From Zygnema cylindricum (taxonomy: Eukaryota; Streptophyta; Zygnematophyceae; Zygnematales; Zygnemataceae): DNA of 64,000 nucleotides. Location of the stretch: positions 323,753-387,752 of the forward strand of contig JBBHKE010002370.1 in the NCBI GenBank assembly GCA_037447655.1. Reading direction: 5' to 3'. This document shows, piece after piece, positions 47,881 through 60,676 of this stretch. The position numbers and the translations under genes are program-made. Within the stretch, counting starts at the first letter, position 1, and the number at the start of each line of letters is the position of its first letter. Below the pieces are notes generated by a model, which was given only the letters and a program-made list of their open reading frames with translations, did no database searches and was not told the origin of the DNA.

Positions 47881-49600
47881 ACACTTTTTGCCTTTCTTTT
47901 ATTCTATTTTCTTATATGATCTTAAGACCTCAACATAATTGTTATAACTCTTGGTAACAACAACCACACACAAAAGCGTTCCACGACCCCGCCAAAAACT
48001 ATAACAAATGGCAAAAAGAAGACAATACCATCGTTTCCCGCATCAGCCGCATCACATTGGCCGTACATTGTATCTAACGCGTATCCAAAAAAACTGAGTT
48101 CTCACTCTATATAGATTCTCTCGTAAATCGAGATATAGTTTACAAAAATCATAACGCATACCAGACATGCACGTTCTATAAAACATTTACTCGAACTATT
48201 CATTCTTTTATTTTCTTTATATTTTTCTGAAGTTTTATCGATAAACAGGCCACAAAGCCAATATGGTGAATGATAATCACATATTTCGTGGTTTTTTCCT
48301 TTACCATCGATCGTGGGTGAGATTATCTTTCAAATGGTAAATACTTACCTTTTTGGTTCATGCTTTCTCTTATTATAAAATATATTGAAATTTAGATTGG
48401 CCAACCTCTATATTTTCAAATACTTTACTAAAAACAATTATTAGAACAAAAATAACCTTAAAATGTAAAAGATGCTCTTATTAATGTTGTATGTTTACAA
48501 ATTTATATATAATGTTTAATTCATAGATGTATGGAAAAGTTTGTCATATGTATACATATTAAGGAATGTTTTAAATGTTTATTTGCATTTTATATTCGTT
48601 CATGACTGTATTATTGTACTAAACATATATATTATTGTTCTTTTATTAACTGCAAGCTGATTCGAAATATTAACATATTGTGATTAAAAATCGTTTCAAA
48701 ATATGATAATGTTCGACCTTAGTCTTTGTTTTTTTAATTGTTTTAATTATTATTTCCTTCCACAATGTGCAAAACATAATACTATCAATAACAAAGTAAA
48801 AGCTATTTTTTCTTGCGTCAATCGAGAGGCCAAAGGGTCTCATAGTGGGATTTTATGGGAGAGAGAGAGACAAAGGAAGAGAAAGATGTAGAGGGAGAGG
48901 GAGAGAGAGAGAGAGAGAGTATTAACAGGAGAGAAAAAAAAATTAGAGGTGATGAATACAATAGTGGATCTATTTGAGCGTTTTCTCGACACGTGTTTTG
49001 TAGATATTCGTATAACAAACGTGATTAAAAAGGTTATATATTTTTCAATTATCGTGTACAACCATTGATTGTAAACAGTGCACTGTAATCGTGTGATGTG
49101 ACAACTTTAGTGGTTTGATAGATAAGTCGTTATAACTTCTATTTTAAAACAACATTTCTTCTAAAAAGCTACAAAAATTTGTTACTACAACCAATCATAT
49201 AATGCGTTTGTTTATTTGTCAATTTCTTTTTAGTTTATTTTATAAATGCTTTTTCGTACATTGTAACATCATTTGTATCGCCATTTGGGCATTATACCTC
49301 GACTCTGGAATTTGAGAATTTGGACACGTTCCTCTTTCCTTCCTTCCTCACATCCATCCTTTTTATATTTCCTCTTTACCTCTTATTTTGTCCTCCTCCA
49401 CGAGCTTATAGGTGAAAACTAAAGATTTACAGTATAGGTTATGAGAGAAAGTGGGTAAAAGAGGGTGGCGGAGAGAGGGAAGACGAGAGTGGGAGGTTGA
49501 CGCGGGTGTATGAGAGATTGAACGAGAGAGGGCGAGGTGAAATGTGTCCTTTTTGCCTTCCCTCGGTTCTCCAATATTGCAACGACGAACTCGATATACA
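47881..49600. other. AT-rich spacer with a GA microsatellite
   Basis: Strongly AT-rich, no gene seen. 48858-48919 is a (GA)n-type purine tract with runs of GAGAGAGA. Confidence 0.5.
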
Positions 49601-49716
49601 AATGATATAATGTTTTCATTTTGTAACGCATGACAGTCACACATGGAGCTCATCTCATAATGATATAATGTTTTCATTTCGCAACGCATGACAATCACAC
49701 ATGGGGATTTTCTCAT
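49601..49716. repeat. 58-bp tandem duplication
   Basis: Two adjacent 58-bp copies beginning AATGATATAATGTTTTCATT and ending CTCAT, with a handful of differences. They lie 43 bp left of the copia element. Confidence 0.85.
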
Positions 49717-49759
49717 GCGTCGGTTGCAAAAACCGAAAACTGCTTTTGTTAGTATCAAA

Positions 49760-50323
49760 TGATAGGATCTCACACAAAAATCAGAGTGCAAGACTACAGC
49801 GGAAGCATTAAAATAAAATATCACACGAGAACGAACTGTCCACAAAAGCCAATATATTTCATAGACATTTTCTCCCATAAAAGATTAACTTCCTACTCCC
49901 TCTAAGCTGCAGTATATAGTACAGTTACTGTGACGTCACTACTTCAAACTACAAATCAACCCAAATCATATAGTGCGCACTAAGTGCGTACAAGTCAAAT
50001 TGCGTCAACAGCGAAACACAAAGAACTGCCGATACAACCCACACGTACAACCAAAACTAACTAAAGACAAAACATACATACTAACCGTACACTCCAAACG
50101 AAATATAACGTGGTCTTCGTCAAACTGAATCTCCGCGAAACCACGAAAACTACAATCCACTACACGAATAAATAAAACCACCCGGGACCACTAACTTAGC
50201 GTAACGACAAATTAGCCAGCCGCGCGACAGACCGCGACGATCGACTACAACTTTGATTGAAAAAGACAGAATAGTCGGCCGCGCGACAGATCGCGACGGC
50301 CGATTACAAACTTTGACTTAACA
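49760..50323 (-). repeat. 3' LTR of the copia element
   Basis: 564 bp, near-identical to 55255-55818. Near its left-coding edge (50213-50319) it contains two diverged copies of an about 60-bp word (GCCGCGCGACAGACCGCGAC). Confidence 0.95.
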
Positions 50324-50336
50324 ATCCCCCTCTCAA
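50324..50336 (-). promoter_or_regulatory. Polypurine tract
   Basis: Minus-strand TTGAGAGGGGGAT directly before the 3' LTR; it primes plus-strand synthesis. Confidence 0.9.
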
Positions 50337-50347
50337 ACTTGTAATCA

Positions 50348-53300
50348 TCACATCAAACCTAATTTAGGTCTCCCCCTCAAAAGTACATCATAAGCCGCGG
50401 TTTTCGTCAACATATCCGCAGCTTCCTCCAACGTCGAAACATACAAAAATTCAACTTCCTTTGCCGTGACCAAATCGCGTACGAAGTGCCACTGAATCCT
50501 AATATGTTTTGTCCTTTTGTGAAAGACAGGATTCTTCACCAATTCCATAGAACTCATGCTGTCAGAAAATATTTTCATACAGCCAATTGAAATCCCCAAT
50601 TCTCCAAGTAGTTCCTTAATCCAAATCGACGCCTTAGACGTATGACACGCAGCTATATATTCTGCTTCAGTTGAACTTAATGCGACAGTTGGCTTGAGTC
50701 GCGAACTCTAAGAAATTGTCGCGCCACCAAAGACAAAAGCATATCCAGACGTTGACTTTCCTGTATCAAAATCTCCACCCCAATCTGCGTCACAATATCC
50801 CACGCACTCCAAAGATGTCCGTCCAGATCGGAACAATAAACCAATCTTGACCGTACCTGCAAGGTAACGAAATATCCTCTTCACGGCCTCCCAATGAATC
50901 TTTTTAGGAGCTTGACAAAATCGGCTCACGACAGAAACTGCGGCTGAAATATCCGGTCGCGTGGCAACACTTAAATACATTAAACTTCCAACGGCCTCAC
51001 GATAGGGCACGTGGACAGTTTCCTCCTCCTCAAATTTGCGATATTGTAGTTTGGAATCTAGTGGTGTCAAAACCGGTTTAGAGTCCAACATAGCAAATTT
51101 AGTTAGTACTTCTTTGCAATATTGCGCTTGCGACAATTTAATATCTCCATTATCGTACCTTAAAACTTCCACTCCAAAAATATATCGTACGTCCCCCAAA
51201 TCTGTGACTTTAAAATGTAGACGTAGGTACTCCTTCAATTCCGCGATTCGCGTCAACTTGTCACATATCATCAAGAAATCATCCACGTAGACAGAAAATA
51301 TAATTTGATCTTCCCCCTCACCTTTTACGTAAACTCCAGAGTCTGAAACTGTTCGGACGAATCCAAATTCGGTAAGGACGTTGTGTAATCGTAAATACCA
51401 AGTCCGCGGTGCCTGTTTTAGTCCGTACAAGGACTTTCGCAGCCGCCATACCTTCCCCTCCTTCGACACTACTCCCTCCGGAACTTTCATATAAACCTCC
51501 TCCTCTAAGTCACCATTCAAGAACGCCGTCTCTACGTCCATTTGGTGAATGTGCTTTTTGCCGGCAGCGGCAATAGCAATAATCATCCTCAAAGAATCAA
51601 ACTTAACAACCGGTGCATATGTCTCCGTATAATCTATCCCCTCCCTTTGTTGAAAGCCCTTGCAAACTAGCCGAGCCTTATGTTTTACTACTTCCCCCGA
51701 TGCACCAGTTTTGGTTTTAAAAATCCACTTCGCATCAATAGCCCTTTTACCCTCCGGTAGGCTTACCTCCTCAAACGTACGGTTGTCGATAATAGATTGA
51801 AGTTCTCGCTCCCATGCCGGTTTCCAATGCTTCTCCCAATCGCATGATTTTCGTGCTTCCACATACGATTGCGGATCGCCCGGCTTATTTTCACATAATG
51901 ATTGCTATAAAAGAAAATCATCCTCCCTCTCCGCCGAAATAAAAAAATATGAATTTTCCACGTTCCCCTTACCATCAAAAGAAAGACGAGCCGGTTTCTT
52001 TCCCCTATTTTCTCGTATACTCCTCCTCGGCTCAAATTCTTTCTCCTCCTTTGCTGATTTCTCCTCAATGACATTCGGACCACTCGATTTAGAATACGAA
52101 GATTTCCTCGTGTCCGAAGACATTCGAGAATTTTCGCTTCGCCAATCCCCACCAATGTTACCAAAATTTACATTCTCCTTAATTTTACCTTTCCCCCTCT
52201 TAACATTGGAGGCGGATTCCGGCTCAATTTCCAAATCCGAACCCTCAATGTCATTAAGATCACCAATTTCAAATTCCTCATGAAAATCAAGATTAGAATT
52301 TCGATTAGCCGATCGAGAGATTGTGGATAACAAGTCCTCGTGAAAATCCACATTTCTTGATTCTTCAATGATATTTCGAATCGGATCATAAACTCGATAA
52401 AGACTCCCTTTCTCACTATATCCGACGAAATAACCACTCCAACTTCTCGATGCGAACTTACCCTTCCTCTTTTGTGCTTGAATATAAACCGACGCACGAC
52501 ATCTCCAAATCCGAATGTGGTGTAGAGTAGGCTTTCGCCCATACCACAACTCATACGGAGTTTTATCACCCGAAACCGACGTGATTCGCCGATTGCAAAT
52601 ATAATTCGCCGTTAAAACTGCATCGCCCCATAAATGGATACTCTTCCCGGATCCGTGTACCATGGATCGTACCATTTCTTGAAGAGTACGATTTTTCCTC
52701 TCGGCAACGCCATTGGATTCCGGTGAGTAAGATGCGGTATATTGATGAGAAACTCCCAACTCTTTACAATAAGGATCAAAAGCAAGAAATTCCCCTCCAT
52801 TATCCGATCTAATAGATTTTAACTTTCTCTCACATTGCCTTTCGGCCATCACATGCCACTCTTGAAAGCGTAAAAATGCTTCGGATTTGTGTTTAAGTAA
52901 TATTACCCATGTGAAGCGAGAGAAGTCGTCCACCACCACCATAATATATTTGTTTCCACCAATCGTCTCCGGTTTCACATCCCCACATAAATCAATGTGC
53001 ACAAGATCAAGCGGATGCTTAGATCGATGCATCGGATCCTTAGCCGGATGCGGCTTTCGAATTTGTCTCCCTTTACTACACCCCTCACATCCGTTAATTT
53101 TCTCTCCCGACGCCAAGTCTAATCCCCTTACGCTTCCATTTTTAATCATCCGTCGTAAACTCGTCTCCGATGTGTGACACATTCGATGGTGCCACAAGGT
53201 GAGATCACCTTTTACTTCGGAAATTTGCGAAATAATGCCATTAGAACTTGGTTGGGATTTCGGCCGATGCCATTTTAGACGACTATGCATAAAATCCGTG

Positions 53301-55195
53301 ACCTCTCCTTCACCTATTTGTACACCATCAGATCGTACAATTTTAATTGTGGAATCTCCGTACGCAAGTACACTGCCGCCCGCTCGTTGAATTTGCGGTA
53401 CACTGTGAAGGTTCACTGAACCTTCAAGTAAGTACAAAACATTAGTTAATTGAGTTTGCGTAACTTTTTCTACCCCACGTGAGTCGAAACTTGGTAAATC
53501 CAACCGTACAGTACCCACGGTACTTATCGAAATCACTTGTCCACTTGCGACAGTGATTCTTTTTGGTACCGTAAGTTCGCGAAAATCGTCAAAGAGTGAA
53601 GCATCGGTACAAACGTGATGTGACGCTCCAGAGTCAATAATCCACTCTTTTTCGTGTAACGTAGAACCTGCCAAAAGATCAAGCGACAGGTTAAGGGCGG
53701 AAAACATTTGTGCTTCGTCGCCTCCCTCAAAGTAATCGTCACCTATAAAGTGTCCTCCTCCTCTTCCATTGCGGCCTCCACGACCACCGCGGCCGCCAAG
53801 ACGACCGCCACCGCGTCCACCGTATCGACCGCCGCCGTTTCCTCTAGCGCCGCCGCCTCCTATACCGCCCGCTCCTCTATTTTAAGCCTTTGAATAACAT
53901 TGGGGGCTAATATGGCCCCATTTCCCGCAAAAATGGCATTGACGCTCCTTGTCCGGGCAAGAAGCCGCCATGTGACCAAGTTTGCCGCATTGAAAGCAAG
54001 CAATATTGGTTAGATCTGAATATCCGGGTTGGGAAGGAGATCTCCCGGCCCTTTCGAGTCCTCTTCCCCCTCTTCCTCTCAGATTTCCACCTCTTTTACC
54101 TCCGCTTCCCGGAAGATAATTTAGATCGGGCGTTTTCGATGTCGTCGCATTGAGGGAACCGGTCGGTTGGGGTCCCCTCGATGAACTCGGAGGATTCGCC
54201 TCGGTGGATTTGAGGAAAGTGATAATCGAATCCAAAGTGTTCGAATCCCTCGATAAAAGAATGTCCCTCAAATGTATCATTTTTTCCGGTAAGGCATGGA
54301 TGAAGACCGATGCCTTATCACTCTCATCGATGAACTTTCCCAAGTTTGCGAGTTGCTCGATAATAATATTGAATCTCTTTGCGGCTTCATCGATCGACTC
54401 ACTCGACTTGACCTTAAATGAGGTATAATCGGTATAAATGTGTTGCCCCTTATTTTGAAGACTCTTTTCGAAGTGATTCTCAAGAGCCACCCAACAATCA
54501 TGAGCGAATCTTCGGGTAAGGAATAGATCATGTATAGAAGTGCTACATGATTGAAATAAACCGCCGATGGAGAAAAGATTTTTCTTCGTCCACACACGAT
54601 AAGCTCTCCGATCCGAGGTAGGCATCTTGTCCACCCCTTTTACCACCTTCCAAAGCCGTTTCATTTTAAATTGACCTTTGATATATTTCTTCCACGATTG
54701 ATAATTTGTCCCATTGAAGATGACAATTTTGCCGGACATAGATTCAACCAGTTCGTCCCCTTCACTCCAATCTTCAAGATCGGAATCGTCATCGATTGGA
54801 AGTTTCCCCTTTCGAATTAATTCCCTCGTCTCCTCCTCATCTCCTCCACCTCCTTCCGTATCGCCGATGCTTTGATCCGGAATCGGACCTCCGAATAATG
54901 GAGATCTAGTAACACGGTTTGCCTCGGAGATTCGCTGATCCACATAACGGAAAAGACCATCCATCAATTTTTGGAGACGATCTCCCATCGCGTCATCTTC
55001 CTCCTTTTTTTTCCCCTCATTCTCCTCTTTTTGACCGACCAGATCGATCGGAATAGTCTCCTCAAAAGTTTTGCCGGTGAAAGCAAATGGAGTTTCTACT
55101 TCCGGATCCGAAGATGATTCGGATGGATCCGGAGGTTGCGGAAATATCGGAGAAGGCATCAAAATAGAAGGGGTATTTTTCTTCTTTCTCCCCAT
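50348..55195 (-). pseudogene. Copia gag-pol polyprotein with three in-frame stops
   Basis: One continuous frame on the minus strand from the ATG at 55195 to TAA/TAG-type stop at 50348, broken only by TAA 53884-53882, TAG 51907-51905 and TAG 50710-50708; no frameshift was found. Order: gag with a GTNYQSWKKYIKG motif and two CCHC knuckles (CFQCGKLGHMAASC, CHFCGKWGHISPQC); Gly/Arg-rich stretch after the first stop; protease DSGAS (about 53635); integrase HHCC and D-D-E signatures (HIDLCGD, SDNGGEF, NGVAERKN); reverse transcriptase with AFLNGDLEEEVYM and YVDD; RNase H with YCDADW and SSTEAEY. The first stop lies just after the second knuckle, the second in the integrase-RT linker, the third inside RNase H where the family has Trp. 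Confidence 0.93.
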
Positions 55196-55239
55196 GGCGG
55201 CCAAACTAGCCACCCTTCTACACCTCAAAGGAGCACACA

Positions 55240-55252
55240 GGCTCCGATACCA
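55240..55252 (-). promoter_or_regulatory. Primer binding site (initiator tRNA-Met type)
   Basis: Minus-strand TGGTATCGGAGCC begins 2 nt after the 5' LTR. It fits the plant initiator-Met primer site TGGTATCAGAGC with one change. Confidence 0.85.
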
Positions 55253-55254
55253 CT

Positions 55255-55818
55255 TGATAGGATCTCACACAAAAATCAGAGTGCAAGACTACAGCGGAAG
55301 CATTAAAATAAAATATCACACGAGAACGAACTGTCCACAAAAGCCAATATATTTCATAGACATTTTCTCCCATAAAAGATTAACTTCCTACTCCCTATAA
55401 GCTGCAGTATATAGTACAGTTACTGTGACGTCACTACTTCAAACTACAAATCAACCCAAATCATATAGTGCGCACTAAGTGCGTACAAGTCAAATTGCGT
55501 CAACAGCGAAACACAAAGAATTGCCGATACAACCCACACGTACAACCAAAACTAACTAAAGACAAAACATACATACTAACCATATACTCTAAACGAAACA
55601 TAACGTGGTCTTCGTCAAACTGAATCTCCGCGAAACCACGAAAACTACAATCCACTACACGAATAAATAAAACCACCCGGGACCACTAACTTAGCGTAAC
55701 GACAAATTAGCCAGCCGCGCGACAGACCGCGACGGCCGACTACAACTTTGACTGAAAAAGACAAAATAGTCGGCCGCGCGACAGACCGCGACGGCCGATT
55801 ACAAACTTTGACTTAACA
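55255..55818 (-). repeat. 5' LTR of the copia element
   Basis: 564 bp; the partner of 49760-50323. Differences between the two are nearly all transitions. Confidence 0.95.
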
Positions 55819-56244
55819 TCAAACATAACAATAATTAGATGTGTGTACCTTTGCCTATCGATAGTTACGAGTTCGTATAATGTAAGTTCATAATCGCTAG
55901 CTATGAGTTTACATAATAGATCAAAATGTACGTTAGGTTACTGCTAGAACATTAAAAATGAGTTTGATAAAGTTAGAGTTTGAACATGTAACAAATATAT
56001 AAATGATTAAGTCGCAACAACATTAACTGTACCGCAGATTACATGGAACAGATTATCGATCGATCCTTGCAGTTTCGTTTCCCTGTAGTGCTGTAGTGAT
56101 TGTACAAAAAGCTCGTATTGTACGAAAATAGTTCGAGCTAACTCAAATAGTTATAGTTTTACCGTATTGTAGTGACGTTTTGACTTTTGAGCTATGGTCT
56201 ATATCGTGCGCGTATGCAATCGCTCTGCTTATTCTTGAATGGTA

Positions 56245-56443
56245 CACCGCGAATCGTTATTAGCGTTATGAACTCTATATCGGCACCCTAAAATTTTGAC
56301 ATTAATACCTTAAAAGGAATAAACGACGCTATTTAAGGACGTGGACCATAATTTGCCACGTCTCCTGGCACTGAATTAGAATTAATGACGCTAATTTTTT
56401 CTTTACTCTAATAATTTCTACACGCTAAATACGATCGACGGTG
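56245..56443. mobile_element. MITE family B copy (B11)
   Basis: CACCGCGAATCGTTATTAGC on the left and GCTAAATACGATCGACGGTG on the right, TA outside both. It lies about 530 bp upstream of the gene at 56974. 55824-56244 is plain AT-rich spacer. Confidence 0.7.
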
Positions 56444-56973
56444 TACTGTAGCGCGATATACTCTACCGAAATCGATTCGATGCAAAAGAATTATGAAAAG
56501 AAGTCGATTCGGTACAGTTCACACGTTTCTGTACGCAACATTTTATCGAAATCTACAGGACTGTACAGTACAGTACTGTAGCAGTATTGCTTCACGTGTC
56601 GACTCCAGCAGCTTCCCCGCCCTGCCCAACGGGGCGAGGTTTAAGAAAAAAAGAACAAAAAAAAAGTCGAGCCGTTTTATCATCCAATCACGCCATCCGG
56701 CTATCCCGCGCACGTGCCAACGCCCTTTCCAAATGGCGCATCCAGTATTCCTTCCTGCCCGAAACTCTGGCGCTGGTCCCCCACCTTGACAGGCGCCGAC
56801 ATCCAGCCAGACGGGGTACCAGTTCCACTGCACAGTGTCCGCCAATCATGTTGAATATTCCCACGTGCGCACAAGACCCTAGCGCCTCTCCAAAACCTGT
56901 TGGCATGCACTTCTGCGCATGAGCTCGCGTGCGCCTTCTCGTCTTCGCCTCCCCCTTCCCTCCCTACAGGGCT

Positions 56974-59900
56974 ATGGCTCCCAGGGGAACCTACGGCCTC
57001 CACGCTCTGCTCGACCAGGCCTCTATCATCTCCCTCACCGCACCGACCAACGCTCCCACTGGTCCACGTCGACATCCTTCTCCCTCTCCAGAGATTGCCA
57101 AGTGGCGAAACAGCAGTTTGCCAGATGATGAGCTCCTGCCTCCTGCGAAGCCTTCGTTCACATCTTCTACTCGCTCTTCATTTCCTCCTGGTCAAGTCTC
57201 CGCTTCGAGCTTGACACGTGTCAGTGATGTTACTAGACGAGCAGAGAGGTCGGCTTCGCCCTTGCCTCAGTCTGCGACCAACTTGGCCGTCTCGGTCGAC
57301 CGCGACTGGCCTGCTTCATGGCACTCTCGCGATGCTGACACGTGGCACGAACGTGTTTCGCCACGTCGCGCCCAGTCTCCTTCACCAGCCGGACACGGTT
57401 TCAAGCGCAGCCTGTCCAGCCCTCGGGACAACAACCGTGTGACTCCCGTGGACAACGAGTCAGAATGGAGGAAGACACGTGCGAGGGAACCTACTGCTAC
57501 AGTAGAAACTTTGCAGAGCTCGACCGCTGGAGGAGCACATTCCACTCTACCAACTGTACCAGGAGGAATTGCGAGACATTTGGACCAGAGAGTGAAGCTA
57601 TCTTCTGGTGGAGGCACTCCTGTGGTTGGTCAGAGGAGGAGTCGCAGACACAGTGCCACGAGGCGGCCTGAGAGGCCGGTAGGTTTTTCCAACAGACAAG
57701 CCATGGCTATTCTGGGAAGAGTTTCGACCCGGGCTGCAGGATCCTCTGCAGAGTCAGGGTCTACAAGTGCTTCTCCGGAGGCGAGCAGTGGGAGCAGTGG
57801 AGTGAGTGGATTGTTATTGGAGGACGGGTCGAGAGGATTGGACAGTAATGGATGGCGGCAGTGGACAAAGGAGCTTGCAGAGGCTCTGGATGAATGTATT
57901 CCCGGAGAGAAGACTGTGGTGGTGGAGTCCATGTCACCACGAGAGAGGCTACAGACAGTGGTTCCACTTGTAAAGTCAGAGTCTGTGAGGTAAGAACTCG
58001 CAAGACGAGCTTTGTCAAGCTTTGTTAAGCTTTGTTTTCTGTGTTTCTCCGCTCTTATGATGGTGATGGTCTGCTATTGAATGTGGAGGTTGTTTAAGTA
58101 TTTTCTGAATGTGTAGATGTTTGGGAACCGCTGCAAGGGAAGCCTTGTTTGATGCAGTAATAAATTTAGTCAAAGGTGGTACTTTTACATGCAGTGATGT
58201 GCGTGTGAAGAGTCAAAGGTGATATTTTACCAACATGATGTTCTTCTGAATATATCTGCTGGACATGGATGCAATGTCTTTCTTAATGCTGATGGTTTTT
58301 TATAAGGTTTCACTTTCCTTAATGTGTTTTGCTAATTCCTTTCTATTTGGCATGGTCTGTTACTGCTCTTAGGCAGGCATCGGTAGGCATGTCCCTGTAT
58401 TTTTTTTGTTCTTTATGGATGTTTTGGTACTTACTACATTGTTTTGATGCTTGTTTTTACAGTTCTGTTTTTGTTTGTTTTAGAGCGTGAAAGTAGTACA
58501 GTCTCACCTGTATTTTGAACCTTCTTTTTCCTTTTCCTTGGTTTTATCCACAGGTCGCGGGATTCTGCTAGTGGAAGAATCAACCCAGAAAATACTCTGC
58601 TGCGGTCCATATCTCTTGATAGGGGCATAGGAGAGACGCTGAAAAGCCTCCTCTCTGGTAGCATGGGAGAACAGTATCCCGGTGAGACTAGTTCTGTGAA
58701 AGAGGGTATTCAAGCTCCTCGTCTCTCCCAAAGTGCCAGTGTCGGCCATGGCCAGTCGCTGGTAACTGACGGGAAGGGCAAAGTTCCTTCAGGAACTGTA
58801 CCAAGTATTGCACGGGTGGCCAGCGAAGCTTCTCTGAAACCGGCCGTCAGATCTCTGCCAACACGCAATGTCCACACCGTTGGTGTTGCATCGCAAAGAA
58901 CGGGAATGGATGTGGGATCCCAGAAAAGTAGGGATTATTTAAGAAGGGAAAAGGCTCCAACACCGAAACACTTGTTTTCACAGGATGTCGCATCTGTGGG
59001 AGGAACTTCTGAAGTAGCTTTGCCCGAACGTCCTCGTCTTGGAAAATCATCGAAGGACACAGAATACTCACTATGGGTAGCGAGGAGGGAGGAGGGTCAA
59101 ATGAAGGCTTCTCTGAAGAGCATAAGTGAATGGCTGGAGACAGAGGGAATAAAACTTGTGGCCCGAATGCCGATGTCGACAAGGGAGATGGCGCTGGTCA
59201 TGAGTCAAGTGACAGAAGGGTAAGCAGCTAAAGGACATGGGATACTAGGGAAATATATGTGAACGATCTTCATGCCCATCTTATGGTGTTTCTTTTTGCC
59301 AATTAGGCTTAATTCTGGTTAGGTTTTGAGTTTGTGTATGTGTCAAAGGAGAGTGGGAAAAATAGTTTTTTTTTTAATGTGCATGGACTGAAGGTGAAGG
59401 TTCCTTCTTCACTCTAATTCAGCTAGACAGCTGCTAGTTTTTTTTGAATCGGAGGAACTTTGCTAGTATCTGTCTCTCCTTTCTCTCCCTGTGTGTTTCT
59501 TCTCCTTCCTCTCTCTCATATGCGTTTCTCTCTCTCTCTTTAACTTCAGGGCTGAGCGACAACTTACAGCAGAGTCAGAATCTTTGAGCTTTGCGGGAGA
59601 GTGTGCCCTTCGCCGTAGTATGGAAACTCTTTTGGAAGCATTTGAGCGCCAAGTGATGACCAGAAATGATCGCTCTGTTCACAGTCACTGCCGTCAGGTG
59701 ATGCTGAGGTCACTCGAGGAAGCCCAGACCCTTTTGGAGGAAGCTGTGTCCACTCATCAGATGAGAAGCAAACGCCGAATTAACGTCTGTCAGGAGATTC
59801 TGCCGGTAAGGATTCAACACTTGAATTGTCCTTCTGTGCCTCGATTGTCATGGTATCTCCTGTGGATCATGAGGTGTCAGTTACATATCAGTTATTTAGT

Positions 59901-60676
59901 ACCTGTACGAGCCCTATAACTGTCGTTACTGGCCAATACTCCAATAGGAATCGCATGGAAAAGTGAACGATTTGTACACCTTTTTTGTACATTTTTCTGT
60001 ATGATTATAGTGAATACCGGCCAGTAATGTGAGTTGTGAGTTATCTTGTTACTGTTAGCTTTCGACATTTATATCATTTGTCGAAGGTATCTTCTGTGGA
60101 TCCTCTCGGCTGACCACACCATTTAGAGTAGATGAGGTTAAATCATGAAACACATGAACACGGGGATGGGGGGTAGACATGTTGCAAATAAACCCAGAAA
60201 AACGGTTCTGAAACCTTTTAACTAAACCGTGCATTTGTTTAGATAAATTATCCTCGTCCTGATGTTTGCGTGTGTGAGAGGAGGGGGAGAGGGAGGGAGG
60301 GTGGGCGGGAGGGAGAGAGAATGAACGATAAAATAAGGGTATGTTGGTAGAATCATAAATCATCCTCGTCCTGATTCTGTGTGAGAGAGAGAGAGAGAGC
60401 GAGATACCGGATCCAGAGGGTGAGAAAGAGAGAGCGAGAGAAAGAGAGAGAGAGGAGAACGGAGAGCCAGCACCTAATGGTTCTTGTGTTCCCCTCCTGC
60501 AGAGTGTGAAGCAGACGGCCGTGAGCCGGTTCCGCGGTCACGTCTACGGGCTCCTGGCAAAGAGTGGCATGCAGCAGCTGCAGGACGAGCTTGTACAGGA
60601 GATAGAGCAGCTGGGGGAGGCCATGGGGGGGAGAGTGAGAGGTCGAGTGGGACAGCAGAAACCGGTATTTCGATAA
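56974..60676 (+). CDS. Unrecognised plant protein, disordered N-terminus and helical C-terminus (4 exons)
   Basis: Exons 56974-57989, 58554-59219, 59550-59805, 60503-60676 give 703 residues, ending in TAA; phases agree and all introns are GT-AG. Residues 1-290 are rich in Ser, Pro, Arg and Thr and look unstructured. A short helical patch follows (WTKELAEALDECIPGEKT, about 295-312). Residues 340-500 are again low-complexity. The C-terminal 190 residues look folded and helical: EWLETEGIKLVARMPMS, ESLSFAGECALRRSMETLLE, EEAQTLLEEAV, then RFRGHVYGLLAKSGMQQLQD. The charged heptad-like pattern suggests coiled coils. I cannot name the family. A basic, Ser/Pro-rich tail joined to helices would suit a cytoskeleton or chromosome-associated protein, but that is a guess. 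The exon 1 region is more GC-rich than its surroundings. CCCTCCCTACAG just before the ATG could be the acceptor of a leader intron. Confidence 0.8.
60250..60465. repeat. GA-rich microsatellite tracts in intron 3
   Basis: GAGGGGGAGAGGGAGG (60281-60296) and longer (GA)n stretches (60382-60456) lie 40-220 bp before exon 4. Their purine richness near the acceptor is unusual. Confidence 0.8.

Larger units (their letters stand above)
49760..55818 (-). mobile_element. Ty1/copia LTR retrotransposon, complete but broken
   Basis: 6059 bp on the minus strand. Two 564-bp LTRs (5' LTR 55255-55818, 3' LTR 49760-50323) run TG...CA. The 5-bp duplication TCAAA flanks both ends (49755-49759, 55819-55823). A primer site and a purine tract are in the right places. 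The coding order gag, protease, integrase, reverse transcriptase, RNase H is that of Ty1/copia. The LTRs differ at about 11 sites by my count (near 2%), so insertion is fairly recent. Three in-frame stops make this copy unable to produce the normal polyprotein. Confidence 0.97.

Noticed and set aside
49601-49759. 58-bp duplication as part of the copia element.
   Set aside because: The TCAAA target duplication and TG/CA ends place the element border at 49760, so the duplication lies outside it.
50348-55195. Use of TAA/TAG as sense codons, as in some green algae.
   Set aside because: CCC1 in the same window ends with TAG exactly at the conserved C-terminus and no host exon needs TAA or TAG read as an amino acid.
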